A stretch of DNA of 64,000 nt from Branchiostoma floridae (GCF_000003815.2 NC_049992.1:12958422-13022421), one strand, 5' to 3'. Shown: positions 45,901 through 61,640, counted from the first letter of the stretch. The notes: a model not told the origin generated them from the sequence alone. Numbers and translations are program-made.

Positions 45901-48900
45901 GTGAAAGTTAGAGGGAGTTTCTGTAGGTACTGTAGATATATCCTGAGAATAGTTGCAATGAAGGAAAATAAATAGAATAAATACATAAAAACATGAAAAT
46001 GGACTATTAAGGACATTTCAGATGGTAAATTTCATATTCTTCATTTTTGGCACTGACTGTTTATGGTCCTGTTTTGATTTCTCAAAGCAGAGGTTTTGGT
46101 AGGGGGCATATAGTATAAGTAGTGGCTGGGATTGGACCTTACAAGAACTGATGCAGCTGTAAGCCTTATCCCTGGCCACTACAACATTCTGTATCCCCTC
46201 AAACAAAACCTCTGCTTGGAGTTGGAGAATACTGTTTTGATAAGTACCGACATGTGAGACCCACTCAATACTGCCATAGTATAGTGAAATTTCACTGCTC
46301 CTGTCATGTATATACCACTTATGGCAGTGGCTTCCATATTTTGTTACACCATGGCATTTTGCTGTTGTTGTCTTTCATAAGTGCCACTATGGGAAGAATG
46401 CTGCCCCTGTTGCTAAGAATCTGTGTCACCATGAATGGAATTCTTGTCCTTCTAGCTGGCTCCAATCACACTGGCACATAAAGTTCTGACAAACTGTGCC
46501 AAATTCCAAAGCCATGACCGCTCTAATTTGTCCAAGGTTGTATTAAAAGCTGCTTTTTCACCATTCAAACATACATGTACATGTAGTGAGTAACCTTACA
46601 TATATTACACTGTACTAAATAAGATTCATAGAAACTAAGAAAGATGGGCAAACACCACAATTCAAAAGAACTGGGTATAACAGTAAATAATGTCGAAAAC
46701 ATTATCAATAAAAGTTTTCGGCAAAATTTAATTCAATTTCAACTTTTAAACGCAATAATTTGAGGCTACAGCTGATGACATCTTCATGAACTGAAAACAT
46801 GTGAAACCTAGACATACATGTGAGTATTGGGAAAGGCAAGAGGATTGACTGCCTTAGTAAGCCCAAAACAACTGATCTAAATAAACTTGAGGCAGTCTAT
46901 TGACAGTTTATTTACAGTCAGCTGGCTCCTCCCTTTTCCCTCCCTGAGACAACAAACAATCCAGTAGCCACTGTCCTGTGACCCAGGTCAGTCTCAGGAG
47001 TGCTGTGACCCTTAGTGACCCTAATTATTTCCTGGTGGGATTGGTTCTAAGAAAAAGTTTCAGAAGTTTGTGACAAAACAATTGTCTTGTTAGCATGTTC
47101 TCCCCTGAAATTAAGAAAGTTTCACTCCTTCTTTGAAAAAATGCCTCTTTCCAACAAAATTCCAAATTTTGCTTTATGGAAAAGAATGTTGCAAGAGGGT
47201 AGAAATATATCTGAATAAATTAATGTTCCCTCTTGGTTAGTGTGCAAAAGTTGCAAATCTATTCAAAAGCAATGACAAGCAAATTTTAATGTGATAAGTT
47301 GATATCAACAGGAAGATTTTATTTGTACTTTGCACTTTACACCATGAGGCTGCAAGGTCACCAAGTTATTTTTCTTCCTGTTGGACCATATCAATATCAA
47401 TAATCCATTAGGGGACTTCTGAATTGTTTATCATGTCTGGACATAATCAAGATAAAAAATTCACACAATACCAAAGGAAAAATTTGGACCATTTCTGCAT
47501 ATCAAGAAAGCTAAGAGGTCCTGAAATGATTTTCTGATAATCAGCTAGACATTGGGTAAAACCACCCTGGCAGAGGGTGAAGCAGTTAGATAAACATTCT
47601 CTCTTTATCTAAGTATTTACTATAAAAAGATGTGAACAACAAGCAGACACAAGGTATCTACTGTAAACCTTGAAGTTTTCACTTTGGTTTTCTTTTCGTG
47701 GTTTTAAATTTAAAGGGGATCTCTCTGGGGTGATTCTGACACCACGAATGTCTACTTCTATGACTACTTCAGAATTATTTCACATTAAACACTGCAAAAA
47801 CTTTCTTTTCTTCCTATCAAGAAATAAAACCACTGCAAAAAGTAAATGAAGTATTTCAATTGATATATAAATTGATACTGATAAATTTCAATTTTGTAGC
47901 ACTTCTCTCAAAAGAGTGGTGAAGCAGAAAGCTGGATACATGTATATGTATTTTTACCAAATGGTCACGTTTGCATGTGATGTACCTGCTATTTCTGTTT
48001 ACTAAATATAGATGGTGCCGAAAGAGATAAATCATTTTCTTGTCCAAGGGCAGATGATGGGTCATATAACATTGTCAGAAAGTGGAAAGGATATGAGAAT
48101 AGCATGTTTAAGGTGATTTTTCAGAGTAAGTTTCATTGTTGTTGTTTTTTTTTTTTTGCTGCCTTTCAACACAAATGCATCGGAGTTATTTCAATGGACC
48201 ACACCTGAACAAGTTCTTATGTTTTATAAATAACACCTGTGAAACTGGTTGTACTACCTGTTTTTGAAATAGGATGCTTACAAACACTACCATATCTTCA
48301 CGCCCATTGCCAAGCAAGATTCACTTGTATGTTCATCATGCATGGATATGGCATCTGACCTTTTTAGATTGCTTTGATAAGTAATCTAATTATGTTGGGC
48401 CCTGGAGAAATTTTCTACCTCAGAGACTTTCAGAAAAGGCCAATTAAGAGGTCAAAGGAGTCTTCTTTTTCAAGCTAAATCACTTTACATTGGAGACACC
48501 ACAAGAAAATGTTCCTGAACTGAATTTCTTTTCATTGAAGACTCCTGTAATTAACTCAAAGAATGCCAGGCTATTGAATATTTGAGGAAATAATATGTCA
48601 TGCAAGAAAATACATCTTTGAACATTTCCGTCTCGCTAAATCATTATTCTTATAAACACTGAAATTCGTGGGAATTCTGCCAAGATTCCAATTCAAACAC
48701 AGGAATTTGAATTATGAAAGGCAGTTTGCTCCCAATATCGCATATTGTACTGAATAGACTTTGAACATGAAGTCTACCACAATAACGGCTCTCTAATATG
48801 TACACAAACTCAATAGACATGTATCCTTGCTATTTCTGGACTGGAGACTAGTATTAAAGGATAATATGGTCCCATTGGATTTCAGATTACCTTGTTTTTG

Positions 48901-51211
48901 CAAAGGGAACAAATTGTGTAGGTACATGCGTCAGTAAGGTATCTTACCTGATGCAGTCTTCTACATGTACACACTACATGTAAGTATAGGCCTGTTTCTG
49001 ACAATCTAATCTCCTAGCTTTTCAGTTATGCTATAGCTAGCCTTGTGAGTGAAGTAATTCAAATGAAACCTGTAAAAATTCCCTGACATGTGCAAGTAAA
49101 CTGGTGGGTGGGCATGCAACAATACTATCACCACAGAGACAGCAGCCAGCCCGCAACAAGTAAATTAAAACCGACCACGTAAAAATTCCCCAATGCAGGC
49201 TAATTAACTGGGCAGGTAGGCAAGACTCCAAGCACTGCAAAGGGGAAAGCTCCTGACTGTATGGTTGCCAGGCTATGAACATACTCCTAGGACAATGTAA
49301 CATAGCTGCGGGATTTAGGAGTTTGAAATACCCCAAAGACATTATAACATTGCTGTGGGATTCGGGAGTATGAACATACCCCTAGGAGTAGGACATTACA
49401 ACATTGCAGTGTACATTTTACCTCCAACTCCCTGGAGATTTTTGTGGTTCCCCACCTGCCACAATCCAGTCAGCTTACTACTCAATTATGAGTTGTGTAC
49501 CCCAGGGATACATCAATGGACCTCTTCAACAACGCAATTAAAAATACATGCCTGCCTACTAAGTTTACACAAGGTTGATACAAAATGTATATCATGGACT
49601 AGTCAGCAACAAGGAACTGGAAGGTCTCTCTAGTTTGAAATGTTGATATCCCATCTGGATACTCCATTCGTTCTTGAATGTTGTTTGTAAAGTCCAGACC
49701 AAAGATCCTGTTCTTGGTGTGCACATGTATGGACATAAAACGTACATTAAGCACAGTGACAAACTGCCATCAGATGGTTGGATTAGTCACAAATGGTGCA
49801 GCACCAAAGCATTCCCCCTGGAGAGACATTACTTCACAGGATAGAAATTATGTTTCCCTGTGGTAAGGGAGACAGGAGCAACTAGACACAACTGTACAAA
49901 CCATGAGTCATGCTACATGACCACACTGTTTTTTCCTGTGGGGTTTCTATACTGGTCTATTACATATATCACACACATGGCGCTGCCTGTAACAACTTAG
50001 ATGAACAACTGCCACAAGAAAAACGCCCATTTTGTGTTAAATGGTAGGCACAAAGCATACACAGGTTACAGGAAACGTCATCTGTGTATGCTCAGTTAAG
50101 TGCCAAGGGGTGGAAGGTTTCTTTAGGTCATACCTAGTGTTAGTGATATAATCCATGCAGAGGAAGCGTTCAGCATGGGGATAAGCTTTAGTTTAAGGAT
50201 AACCAGTGGACATTTTAAAAACTAAATAAAATTAAAGTCAGTGAGACAACAGGTAAGATTCTCTAAATTCAATTCCTGAGATTTCATTATAACATTGTAA
50301 CTTTAAAGTACGTACTCGACCATTTGTGAACTTTTTGTAGGGTTATACACATGTAACGTTACATAATCATTCTAATATTTATTCAGTATTTTTATCATTG
50401 AGCATATTTTTTATATGAGTAACACTACATATAACACATGCATATAAACTTCTCTGTCACCCTAACAGGTGCCTAGTTGTCACATGAAATGCACTTGGCA
50501 AAGAATCAATAATTTTACAGTTAATACCCGTTAACGGCCGCATGACCTACGTTAAAAAATGTCAACAAATGCATAATAACTGCCAGCGAGCAACATATTG
50601 TGACACAATAATGTTAACTCCTTATGACACTGGAATTGGGCAAAAGTCAATTTTGATATTGCATTACAAGAATGATGAAAATATGGCAAAGACCAAAATT
50701 TCTGGTAGGGGTGGTAAAAAATCTCCTACCCCAAAAATGGAATAGCCCGCACTGGTCTGGTTGATCTTGGAAGCCTTTAATTATTAGCAAGACGATCAAA
50801 ACAACAATGAAGTAATTGACTCTTTGTAGCATATAAAGACTACCTTTGGTGGTAAGTATATATTCAAAAGAAAGACTGAACAACATTATAAGAACGGCAG
50901 AAAAGAGGGGGGGGGGGGCAATCCTTGGTTACTGTAACCAAAAAACTTTCTCTGTTGGCAAACACCGGAGATGAGTATATTTACAGACAAACAGAAGCTC
51001 TGATAACACGAGATAAGTGTACGTCTCAAGATCTAGCAATCCATACTTACGTCTTAAACATCTTTTCGTAGTCCTTGATCTGCTTCCTTGAGAACTCCTT
51101 GAACTCGGTGTACGGGTTGAAGACGTTAGAGTGGGGGGAGGGCTCCTCGTCTCCCTCGTTGATGTTGAGCCTCCTCTGGAGCTTCGCAGTCAGCTCGTTG
51201 TCTGCAGACAT
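21831..51211 (-). CDS. EFHD2: EFHD1/EFHD2 (swiprosin) EF-hand protein (complete, 4 exons, 193 aa)
   Basis: Exons 51051-51211, 38560-38707, 22575-22709 and 21831-21968 join in phase to 582 nt. The N terminus contains [20 protein letters not shown], almost identical to vertebrate swiprosins. Two canonical EF-hand loops follow: residues 56-67 (D,D,N,..D..E) and 92-103 (D,D,D,G..E). Then come [13 protein letters not shown] and a charged C-terminal coiled coil rich in Glu, Lys and Arg. Vertebrate EFHD2 is a Ca2+-binding, actin-associated adaptor of about 240 aa; here the Ala/Gly-rich N-terminal extension is absent. The ATG at 51211 is the only ATG upstream of the conserved block. The gene is 29 kb long because of 12.3- and 15.9-kb introns, and intron 2 carries other gene fragments on the same strand. 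Confidence 0.93.
21969..22574 (-). other. EFHD intron 3
   Basis: Short intron of 606 bp. Nothing else was recognised. Confidence 0.8.
22575..22709 (-). CDS. EFHD2: EFHD exon 3
   Basis: The 45 codons encode [20 protein letters not shown], then [19 protein letters not shown]. The acceptor is ctccctgtgcag and the donor is GTACTG, in phase 0. Confidence 0.93.
23750..23913. mobile_element. Small foldback (MITE-like) element
   Basis: GGATTTGCAAATCGTGATTC at the left pairs with the inverse of GAATCCTGATTCGTAAATCC at the right. The arms extend about 45 bp with roughly three-quarters identity. No clear target duplication was found. Confidence 0.4.
24527..24568. repeat. (CT)n/(AG)n microsatellite that folds on itself
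   Basis: A CT run, then ATCTAGAG, then an AG run forms a perfect hairpin of simple repeats around TCTAGA. Confidence 0.85.
25430..25622 (+). repeat. Gap-edge repeat, copy 1
   Basis: The 193-bp segment starts at TGTACTCAGCCCGGATGAG and ends where the N gap begins. It is about 97% identical to the reverse complement of 31274-31473. Both copies keep an open frame of about 60 codons ([20 protein letters not shown].. to ..VRSHVIT) that ends just before the gap. This is the exposed end of a longer high-copy element, presumably collapsed in the gap; family not recognised. Confidence 0.7.
25623..25722. other. Assembly gap (100 N)
   Basis: A placeholder-size N run, directly abutting the inner end of the repeat. 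Confidence 0.99.
26524..26544 (+). repeat. (CA)n microsatellite
   Basis: About ten uninterrupted CA units. Confidence 0.9.
26663..27925 (-). mobile_element. CR1-like non-LTR retrotransposon, 5'-truncated, broken ORF
   Basis: The minus strand encodes the RT catalytic region: [20 protein letters not shown] then [11 protein letters not shown]. After a 100-N gap come [22 protein letters not shown] and a thumb/C-terminal region ending in [10 protein letters not shown]. The frame breaks by one base near 27545 (CTCCCTCAG). The 3' end has AATAAATAAA followed by tandem GTGAAA units, the short-repeat tail typical of the CR1/L2 group. Endonuclease and RT fingers are missing. It is a dead or mis-sequenced copy. 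Confidence 0.85.
27601..27700. other. Assembly gap (100 N) within the LINE
   Basis: N run inside the reverse-transcriptase reading frame. Confidence 0.99.
27979..28042 (-). CDS. Signal-peptide first exon of an unfinished gene (possible PXYLP1-like paralogue)
   Basis: ATG at 28042-28040 opens [20 protein letters not shown] then Phe, a textbook signal peptide, and runs straight into the strong donor GTGAGT at 27978-27973. The 64-nt exon ends in phase 1, the same phase and layout as the first exon of the left PXYLP1-like gene. A TATATA box lies about 135 bp upstream. No downstream exon was found on the minus strand: a CR1 LINE and two gaps follow. It could be a tandem acid-phosphatase copy, an unrelated secreted protein or a remnant. 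Confidence 0.4.
28175..28180 (-). promoter_or_regulatory. Candidate TATA box for the 28-kb signal-peptide exon
   Basis: Minus-strand CTATATACCC about 135 bp before the ATG would place a start site near 28145 and give a 5'UTR of about 100 nt. Confidence 0.3.
28181..30021. other. Stretch without a recognised gene
   Basis: No supported exon was seen. The 28500-28600 part is CpG-richer (GACGTCAGG, CGCGCGTGCGCG) and could be promoter-like. The rest is AT-rich intronic sequence. Confidence 0.4.
30022..30738 (-). CDS. PXYLP1: PXYLP1-like acid phosphatase, C-terminal exon (partial, one-base frameshift)
   Basis: From the gap edge the minus strand reads [20 protein letters not shown], then [36 protein letters not shown] and MNPMLSDM. 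In another frame it continues [20 protein letters not shown], the catalytic His-Asp block of histidine phosphatases. After that come [30 protein letters not shown] and a final ACMKMP before TGA. Spacing and Cys pattern match the C-terminal half of vertebrate PXYLP1. The two frames meet at a six-base A run (30362-30367 on plus); one missing base there restores a single frame, whereas an intron would be only about 21 nt. The N-terminal exon with RHGDR is not visible; the 535-N gap could hold it. It lies inside EFHD intron 2 on the same strand. Confidence 0.82.
30739..31273. other. Assembly gap (535 N)
   Basis: A sized gap bounded on one side by coding sequence of the PXYLP1-like gene and on the other by copy 2 of the gap-edge repeat. 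Confidence 0.99.
31274..31473 (-). repeat. Gap-edge repeat, copy 2 (inverted relative to copy 1)
   Basis: This is the reverse-complement copy of 25430-25622, again ending at an N run. It differs from copy 1 at about five positions within the shared frame, three of which are synonymous (GCA/GCG, AGA/CGA, ACC/ACT). Confidence 0.7.
32365..32484. mobile_element. 120-bp palindromic MITE (TAGCCTG family), copy 1
   Basis: The termini are TAGCCTGAGTACCATCCTCC and its inverse, with arms of about 50 bp. GCAGACGAC is repeated exactly on both sides (32356-32364 and 32485-32493), a 9-bp target-site duplication. No coding capacity. Confidence 0.75.
32900..33108 (+). mobile_element. LINE 3' end with (CATT)n tail, split by a MITE
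   Basis: GTGGCAAAAATGTGCAATAAAG, after removal of the 108-bp insert at 32958-33065, continues into GTCTTCATTCATTCATTC. A tetranucleotide tail after an AATAAA-type end suggests the 3' end of a CR1/L2-type element. Its 5' limit is unclear. Confidence 0.5.
32958..33065. mobile_element. 108-bp inverted-repeat MITE with 8-bp target duplication
   Basis: TAATCTCGAACCAGATCC at the left faces the inverse GGATCTGCTTGGAGATTA at the right, and the arms continue to ATAGTATCAAA / TTTGATACTAT. CAATAAAG is duplicated exactly (32950-32957 and 33066-33073). An 8-bp duplication suggests hAT type (inference). Confidence 0.75.
34897..35020 (-). CDS. Orphan candidate exon, function unknown
   Basis: The minus-strand acceptor ctttttttcacttcag and donor GTATGT bound 124 nt with one open frame ([20 protein letters not shown] then [20 protein letters not shown]). 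It enters in phase 1 and leaves in phase 2. No domain is recognised. It lies upstream of the PXYLP1-like C-terminal exon on the same strand, but its exit phase does not fit an RHGDR exon like the one at 13-334. It may be a missing early exon, belong to another gene, or be chance. Confidence 0.25.
35859..36033 (+). repeat. Dispersed repeat family X, copy A
   Basis: It shares ordered blocks with copies at 38317-38534 and about 43480-43826: CAGCTTTAAT, TTTTTCTGT, GTCATTTTAAGCTCAT and, near the end, TGTCCCGAGA..GGCCCTGAAGACAGCCCTG. Non-coding, probably a non-autonomous element. Confidence 0.55.
36202..36435 (+). mobile_element. Possible 3' end of a non-LTR element with (AAG)n tail
   Basis: An open frame with [20 protein letters not shown] ends in TGA. 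It is followed by GTTCGGCACTTATTACAAG and repeated AAG. The WNAL motif and AAG tail resemble LINE ORF2 ends. The match is short. Confidence 0.35.
36880..37375 (+). repeat. Retroelement-like repeat with (CATA)n tract
   Basis: It contains CCGCTAGGGGGCCCAAA twice (about 37068 and 37198), two copies of an ATACCAAATATCA/ACACCAAAAATCA phrase followed by CAATCC, then a CATA tetranucleotide run (about 37310-37345) and CTTCTTGGCGAAGGTAA. It is an internally duplicated dispersed repeat of unassigned family. Confidence 0.45.
38317..38534 (+). repeat. Dispersed repeat family X, copy B
   Basis: The longest copy in the window. It preserves the sequence TTATTGGGAAGCCCATATTG, which in copy C is interrupted by a MITE, and ends only 26 bp from EFHD exon 2. 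Confidence 0.6.
38560..38707 (-). CDS. EFHD2: EFHD exon 2 (both EF-hand loops)
   Basis: The 148-nt exon encodes [40 protein letters not shown] and NDGAISLRE, ending exactly at the last residue of the second Ca2+ loop. Confidence 0.95.
38778..39047 (+). repeat. Direct duplication of a 73-bp segment around a dispersed block
   Basis: Copies at 38778-38850 and 38973-39047 share TTGCCTGYGARGCTG, GTGTTAC, ATTCAG and GATACAGGCAATTG. The block between them (about 38851-38960) has an inverted relative at about 60500-60600 (AACGGGAGGTGCCC and GCGCTCAAACTC). Confidence 0.55.
39106..40579. mobile_element. 1474-bp inverted-repeat transposon (PIF/Harbinger-like, non-autonomous)
   Basis: The ends are GGGACCGTACGGCGTTTAGT and the inverse of GCTAAATGCCGTACGGTCCC, continuing through GGGGGGAGGGCCGGTCGCCAG. 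TAA is duplicated at 39103-39105 and 40580-40582. Subterminal regions repeat GCTTGGCCCTCCCCCC. The interior has about three degenerate units of roughly 200 bp, each with TTTTGAAATCTTGACCCTCT and TATTTTGCTGRCARAC. No transposase was found. The TAA duplication suggests Harbinger type (inference). Confidence 0.75.
43480..43826 (+). repeat. Dispersed repeat family X, copy C (with MITE insertion)
   Basis: After the MITE at 43504-43674 the sequence continues GGAAGCCTATATGTTGTTAA, GTCATTTTAAGCTTAC and TTTTTTCTGTCCCAACA, collinear with copy B. Confidence 0.55.
43504..43674. mobile_element. 171-bp palindromic MITE (TAGCCTG family), copy 2
   Basis: TAGCCTGGATACCAGACCCC and its inverse form the ends, with arms to GCCCGATCTC/GAGATCGGGC. 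The flanks ATTGGAAGT (43495-43503) and ATTGGAAGC (43675-43683) agree in 8 of 9 bases. Family X copy B provides an empty-site comparison. Confidence 0.75.
49280..49412 (+). repeat. Three-unit degenerate tandem repeat (about 49 bp)
   Basis: Each unit contains ATACYCC(T/A)A, then GACA(A/T)T..AACAT.GCTG and, in the first two, GGGATT..GGAGT. Only the first 35 bp of unit 3 remain. Confidence 0.5.
51051..51211 (-). CDS. EFHD2: EFHD exon 1
   Basis: It starts at [16 protein letters not shown] and runs through the swiprosin hallmark ending EKMFK, at donor GTAAGT in phase 2. Confidence 0.93.
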
Positions 51212-54200
51212 TTTGTGGTATCCTGAGCCTTCGTCTGATGTTTTCACGAAAACGAAAAAGTCAAAAATCCGTTCCTAGTCAAGCGCGGAAAATAAAGCAG
51301 GAAGTGTTTGGTGGCGAACGATCTACCAACCCTTCCGGCCGCACACAAACCTGTCTTTCTATCTTCTTCCTGCAATAAAGAGTATCAACAACTCAGATTC
51401 TTTGTGGCCTACCGGGATAGTGTTTTAAGATTTGGATGATTTCCAAAAAAATGAGATTACAAAAACAGCTCTAAGATATGACAGTGACTCTTCCTGCGGT
51501 CAGGGCTGCAAAGGTTCTGGGTTCGAAGCTCAGCTGCACTTCGGTGTGATTGGTATGAATGGGAGGCTGCGAATTTGAAATGCACAACGTCATCCATATT
51601 TGGGCATGGGGGAGGTAAGACCCGCGAAAGGGACTGAACGTTTGTTCTCCTGGGGAGTGACGATCTTCAAGCAGATGTTGTAAGGTAACAACATTTCACA
51701 TTCAGTTTAATATTCGTGTACCAGACAGACATGGAAACAATGTAAAGATATTCTTTTCAACTTCTCTTCATAGATTATACCTATCAGGTTTCTATTCCTG
51801 GTGGTATTGTCGTTAGAGCAACGTTTGCTGGTTTTGACTACAGCGGTAGTTAGCGGAACTCCCCTCTTTTTCTTTTGAAAGTGATGTAATACTAGTATTT
51901 GGGACGGACTGGCGCCTTTCTCTGGCCAGCTCGCCAATACGGAAGTTTTCCTCCTCGTGTGTAACGTAACGTTAGGCGTGTTGACAGCAAAAAATGTAAA
52001 CACAACTGTAACGGAAAGTAGAACCGCTACAGTCTTCGTGTTTAACTTGTCAACCTTTATTTTATATCAAACGTTAACGTGTGTTACCAATGACTTTCTA
52101 AAGGATAGAATGACGTTCTGCTGTAATACTTCTTGATGATAAAGTTTTGCCGTAAGTCCTGACCCTTTTTTCGTCCGAAACACCTGCAATTTATCGTTGC
52201 CTTACACCATGTCTTAATCCCCCAAACTGTTTCACTGGAAGTCGATCTTGTTTTGACTGGTTTTACAGATGTTATCTTGTTGAAGGTCACTTAAATTAAC
52301 ACTTAGATTTTAAGTCCCCAGTGACCAAAGAAAAACGGCTAAGGAAGGAAATGTTTGGGGCCACTTGGAGGCATATGGCCTTGTGGATCAAGATAAGTAA
52401 GGGTCAATGACCGTCATCATCCAGTTTTGCTGTCAATCAATATATGAGTATGGGGATGAGTAGTCTTGCACCAAATGTAGGGTACTTTTGTCTTGTTCTT
52501 CTTATTAATGTAACACACTTTTCCTAAATCATCTGTGATCTCCAATGAAACAAAAAAAGAGATGCTCTCTTGTTTGTAATTGCAACTTTATCAATGCAAT
52601 TCGTCATTGGAAAATTAAGGACAATCGTTTCAAAGAATGAAGACTTTATTTTTGCTGCTGAAATATAGGTAACGTTATGTACTATGTTGTAAGCACAATA
52701 AGCATGCATTTCACACTGCTCTCTGTGACCTATTATCGGCCAACAGATCTGTCAATCATTCTCGATGAAACAGACCCATCAAATGGGGCTGTCACATCCA
52801 TTTCTATACAACATAATGAGTTATTGCTTAAACAGTGAATCAAATTTCATCTCATACAAAACCATAAGGATATTCATAAAATATGTACAAGCATACACAG
52901 ACCATTACAAAATCATGGCACCTGGCCATTATTGATTCGGACTCATGCGTGAGGTTTTCTGAAATGTATCATAATTTAGCCCTCGTGACAGACATTTGCG
53001 GATCGATGTTAGACTATGTTGTCAAGCATGTCGAGCGTCACTTCCTTGGGTCTCCAGAGAATACAGGGTCAATAACTATTAATGATACAGTCGTCATTAC
53101 GTATGCAGAATGACAACTATTAGATATGACCTTCAACGATGTCCACTAAAAATCTCATGATTCTTGTTCAACCTGTATCATCATTTAAACTAAACTATCT
53201 ATAAGGCCACACCAATTTAATTTCTTGGTTCACGGATTCGCTCGCTCCTATTTTTTGGGAAAAAAAATAAAAATAAAAATTACCACTCAGCAAATTTTCA
53301 CCATTAATGAAGCCATTCACCTACTTTCTGGTGTAGCAAATTGGCCTTTATATTATAAGCTCCTTAAAGTGTGGGTACAGGTGCTGTTACTGTACAATAA
53401 TAGTGTTTTTGTACTTTTTTCAAGCTGAAAACTTTTTTTCTTTATGTTTTGGATTAGTCGTTACCTTTACCCCAACCATTTTACAATTTTTATTTTTATT
53501 TCGCCCTCTCGCTCCATATTTTTTATGAAAAAATCCGTGAACCAAGAAATTAAATTGGTGTGGCCTAAGAAATCAATAACTTTTCAGGTTTCTAGACCAT
53601 TAATTTGAGCAAATTTTGTATCAGTCAAGTTTAGGGCTGGTGTTTTACGACAAAAGCGACCTCTAGCACCTCTATTCAATATTGCAGCCATTTATGACAT
53701 ATTCTACTCTGCAAGTTGTGACAAACATTAAACTATTCACCTATTCACCATGATGATTACAAAACATGACATACATTGTTGATGGACATGATTAAGAAAT
53801 TGATTGAATTTTTAAAAGATTATATGCTGTCTATTTATTCTGAAAAGTTAAAATTGTATTACGACAGCATGCGTCACCAAATTTCTAATCTCAACCAGAT
53901 TTGTAAAAAATATTCACAAGTATTTACAGCAGAGCTTCATTACATTAATCTTGTACATAGACAGAAAGAAGTCTCAACACTCATGCATGGTGTTCTTCTA
54001 AAAGTACAGCAGTGAAAATAGAGATATCTATCATATTTACAAACTGAAAAATACAGAATTTTTCTTGACACAATAGTAATTTTCCACACCATTCACTTTT
54101 CAAGTACCTGAGCATTACTATTCTTCTATAAAAGCACAATTCAAAAATTCTAAACAAAGTATCATCAGTGCTTTTACAATGTTTTCTACACAAAATCTAT

Positions 54201-54265
54201 TTTGCTGTGATGTGTTTGTAATTCTAGTAGTCACTCTCTACGGTAGCATCTTCTCCATCTTCTTG
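51212..54265. other. EFHD upstream region and FHAD1 3' flank
   Basis: This holds the EFHD promoter/5'UTR just above 51211 (no TATA recognised) and, further right, the FHAD1 3'UTR. Minus-strand AATAAA-type signals occur near 53834 and in the 53265-53280 and 53490-53500 stretches. A 361-bp MITE occupies 53205-53565. No additional gene was seen. Confidence 0.5.
53205..53565. mobile_element. 361-bp inverted-repeat MITE (Harbinger-like)
   Basis: GGCCACACCAATTTAATTTC at the left is mirrored by GAAATTAAATTGGTGTGGCC at the right, and the arms continue through TTGGTTCACGGA. TAA is duplicated at 53202-53204 and 53566-53568. GGCC-starting ends with a TAA duplication fit PIF/Harbinger (inference). No ORF. 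Confidence 0.8.
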
Positions 54266-59990
<5,725 letters not shown>

Positions 59991-61640
59991 CTGCAGGAAG
60001 GAACCAGCAAGAAGTCTTAGAATATGACACAAACTCCTTTAGAAAAACTACAGTGTTTACGGTAAATGCTCTGTGACTCTGAGATAGTTTCTAAGGTGAT
60101 GAGTGATCTTCCAGAAACCAGCAGAAATGCCTAATGATTTGTATCAAACAAGACTAAGTGTTATCTGGTTCTAGCCACTTTTCGATTAAAATTAATGTAC
60201 AGGGAAATATCTTATAACCGATTTTTGTAAGGAAATGTTTCACAAGTCAAATATGCTTAAGTCAAGACACAAAATACAGTGGAACATAGGTGGACATACC
60301 CATTCACTGGATAAGACAAACTATAATACCGTGTACCTTCTAAGAAATACAATCTACACAAAACTGGAGGGCATTTATGTCCCTAGGGGCTTGTGACAAT
60401 TTACATGACAATAAACACAATTATTAACACTTCATTTTAAGACATGACAAGGTGCCTTCATCAATCATGCTACAGAAAATATGCCTGACAGGCATTTAAC
60501 AACATAACGGGAGGTGCCCCAACACGGTACGCTTTTTCTTGCGCTCAAACTCATGGCGCTCCATCGCTAGTTGCCTGAGAGTAGTCAAATTTTGATGACT
60601 GAATTTTTTACTCATACATTTGAACAACATACTTGAATAAGAAATGCATTCATGTGGTTCATGAACCTTTCGCGCTGCGTTCTCTTCAGAAGTAAGTGGT
60701 AAATTTCAGTACACAGAAAAAAATTAATAGTATGATATTTTAGCTTTCTTTTGACAGTAAAATCGTGACTGTATGTACTTCTTGTCTCACATGAGGAAGG
60801 CTGTACCTAGAACAATCCAGCTGATGTTTTACGGGCAATGGGCTGAATGCACTGATTGTGAATGCCCGACTAAAAAAACATTACGAAAAAACGACACCGC
60901 CAACATCAACAAAACTCCGTCTGATTATATGAAAATATCATCTACATCTCTCTGTCAAGTCTTATTTTCATAGACAGCACGAATCATTTGTTACAGTCAA
61001 ATAAATCTTTGGAGCGTTCTCTAGTTTGCCACCTTCACGGCCACACTCCCTTGGGAGTACAATGGTGGCAATGTTTATGTCGCTTCCTTTTGGTTGCTTT
61101 TCTACTCAACAAACATTTGAAGACCCATATTCATAGTGTTTTATGGAGCTTTATTTATGTGTATCATGGCAGTTGTATGACTGCTTGGATGAGTTCGTAT
61201 AGTTAGCGACACGAGCCGCCAATACGCAGAGGCCGGTGACCGCAATGATTCAGCACTGTCAACATTACTGTTAGAATTCTGCTCTTAAAAAAACATGAAG
61301 TAAATATGTTAAAGTATACTTGGAATGCAAATTAAAGCTGTGTGCATGGACTTGGTTTATTTACCTTTGTAATCAGCATAGTCAGTGGCAACAAACACGG
61401 TGTACTTATGGATAATAAGATCAGCAAAAAATCCGTACCGTCTTATGACGGGGACCGTCTTAGGGCGGCCCCCGTTTTGTGTAGTACATTAGTCATACAC
61501 TAACATAACTAAAAAGCAACGTCAATGAAGACGTTTGTCAGATAATAAAATTACCAGCATAGTACCAGACTGCAAACTTAAGCTTTAGACCACCTGACAT
61601 CTCTCCTATGCTTCCAACTTGCCAACTCAAATTTCCAATT
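59991..61640 (-). other. FHAD1 intron sequence right of the first visible exon
   Basis: No further FHAD1 exon was found. It includes an inverted relative of the 38.85-kb dispersed block at about 60500-60600. Confidence 0.5.

Larger units (their letters stand above)
38708..51050 (-). other. EFHD intron 1 (12.3 kb)
   Basis: No supported exon of another gene was seen on either strand. It contains a duplicated segment (38778-39047), a 1.47-kb inverted-repeat transposon (39106-40579), a MITE in a repeat copy (43480-43826), degenerate tandem repeats at 49.28 kb and a short poly-G run at about 50907-50918. The remainder is AT-rich. Confidence 0.7.

Noticed and set aside
50907-50918. Poly-G run considered as a G-quadruplex regulatory site
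   Set aside because: A single short homopolymer without the four-tract pattern; no positional support.
51500-51530. Possible tRNA gene from GGTTCTGGGTTCGAAGCTC
   Set aside because: Only a B-box-like match; no A box at correct spacing and no cloverleaf stems could be drawn. At best a SINE relic.
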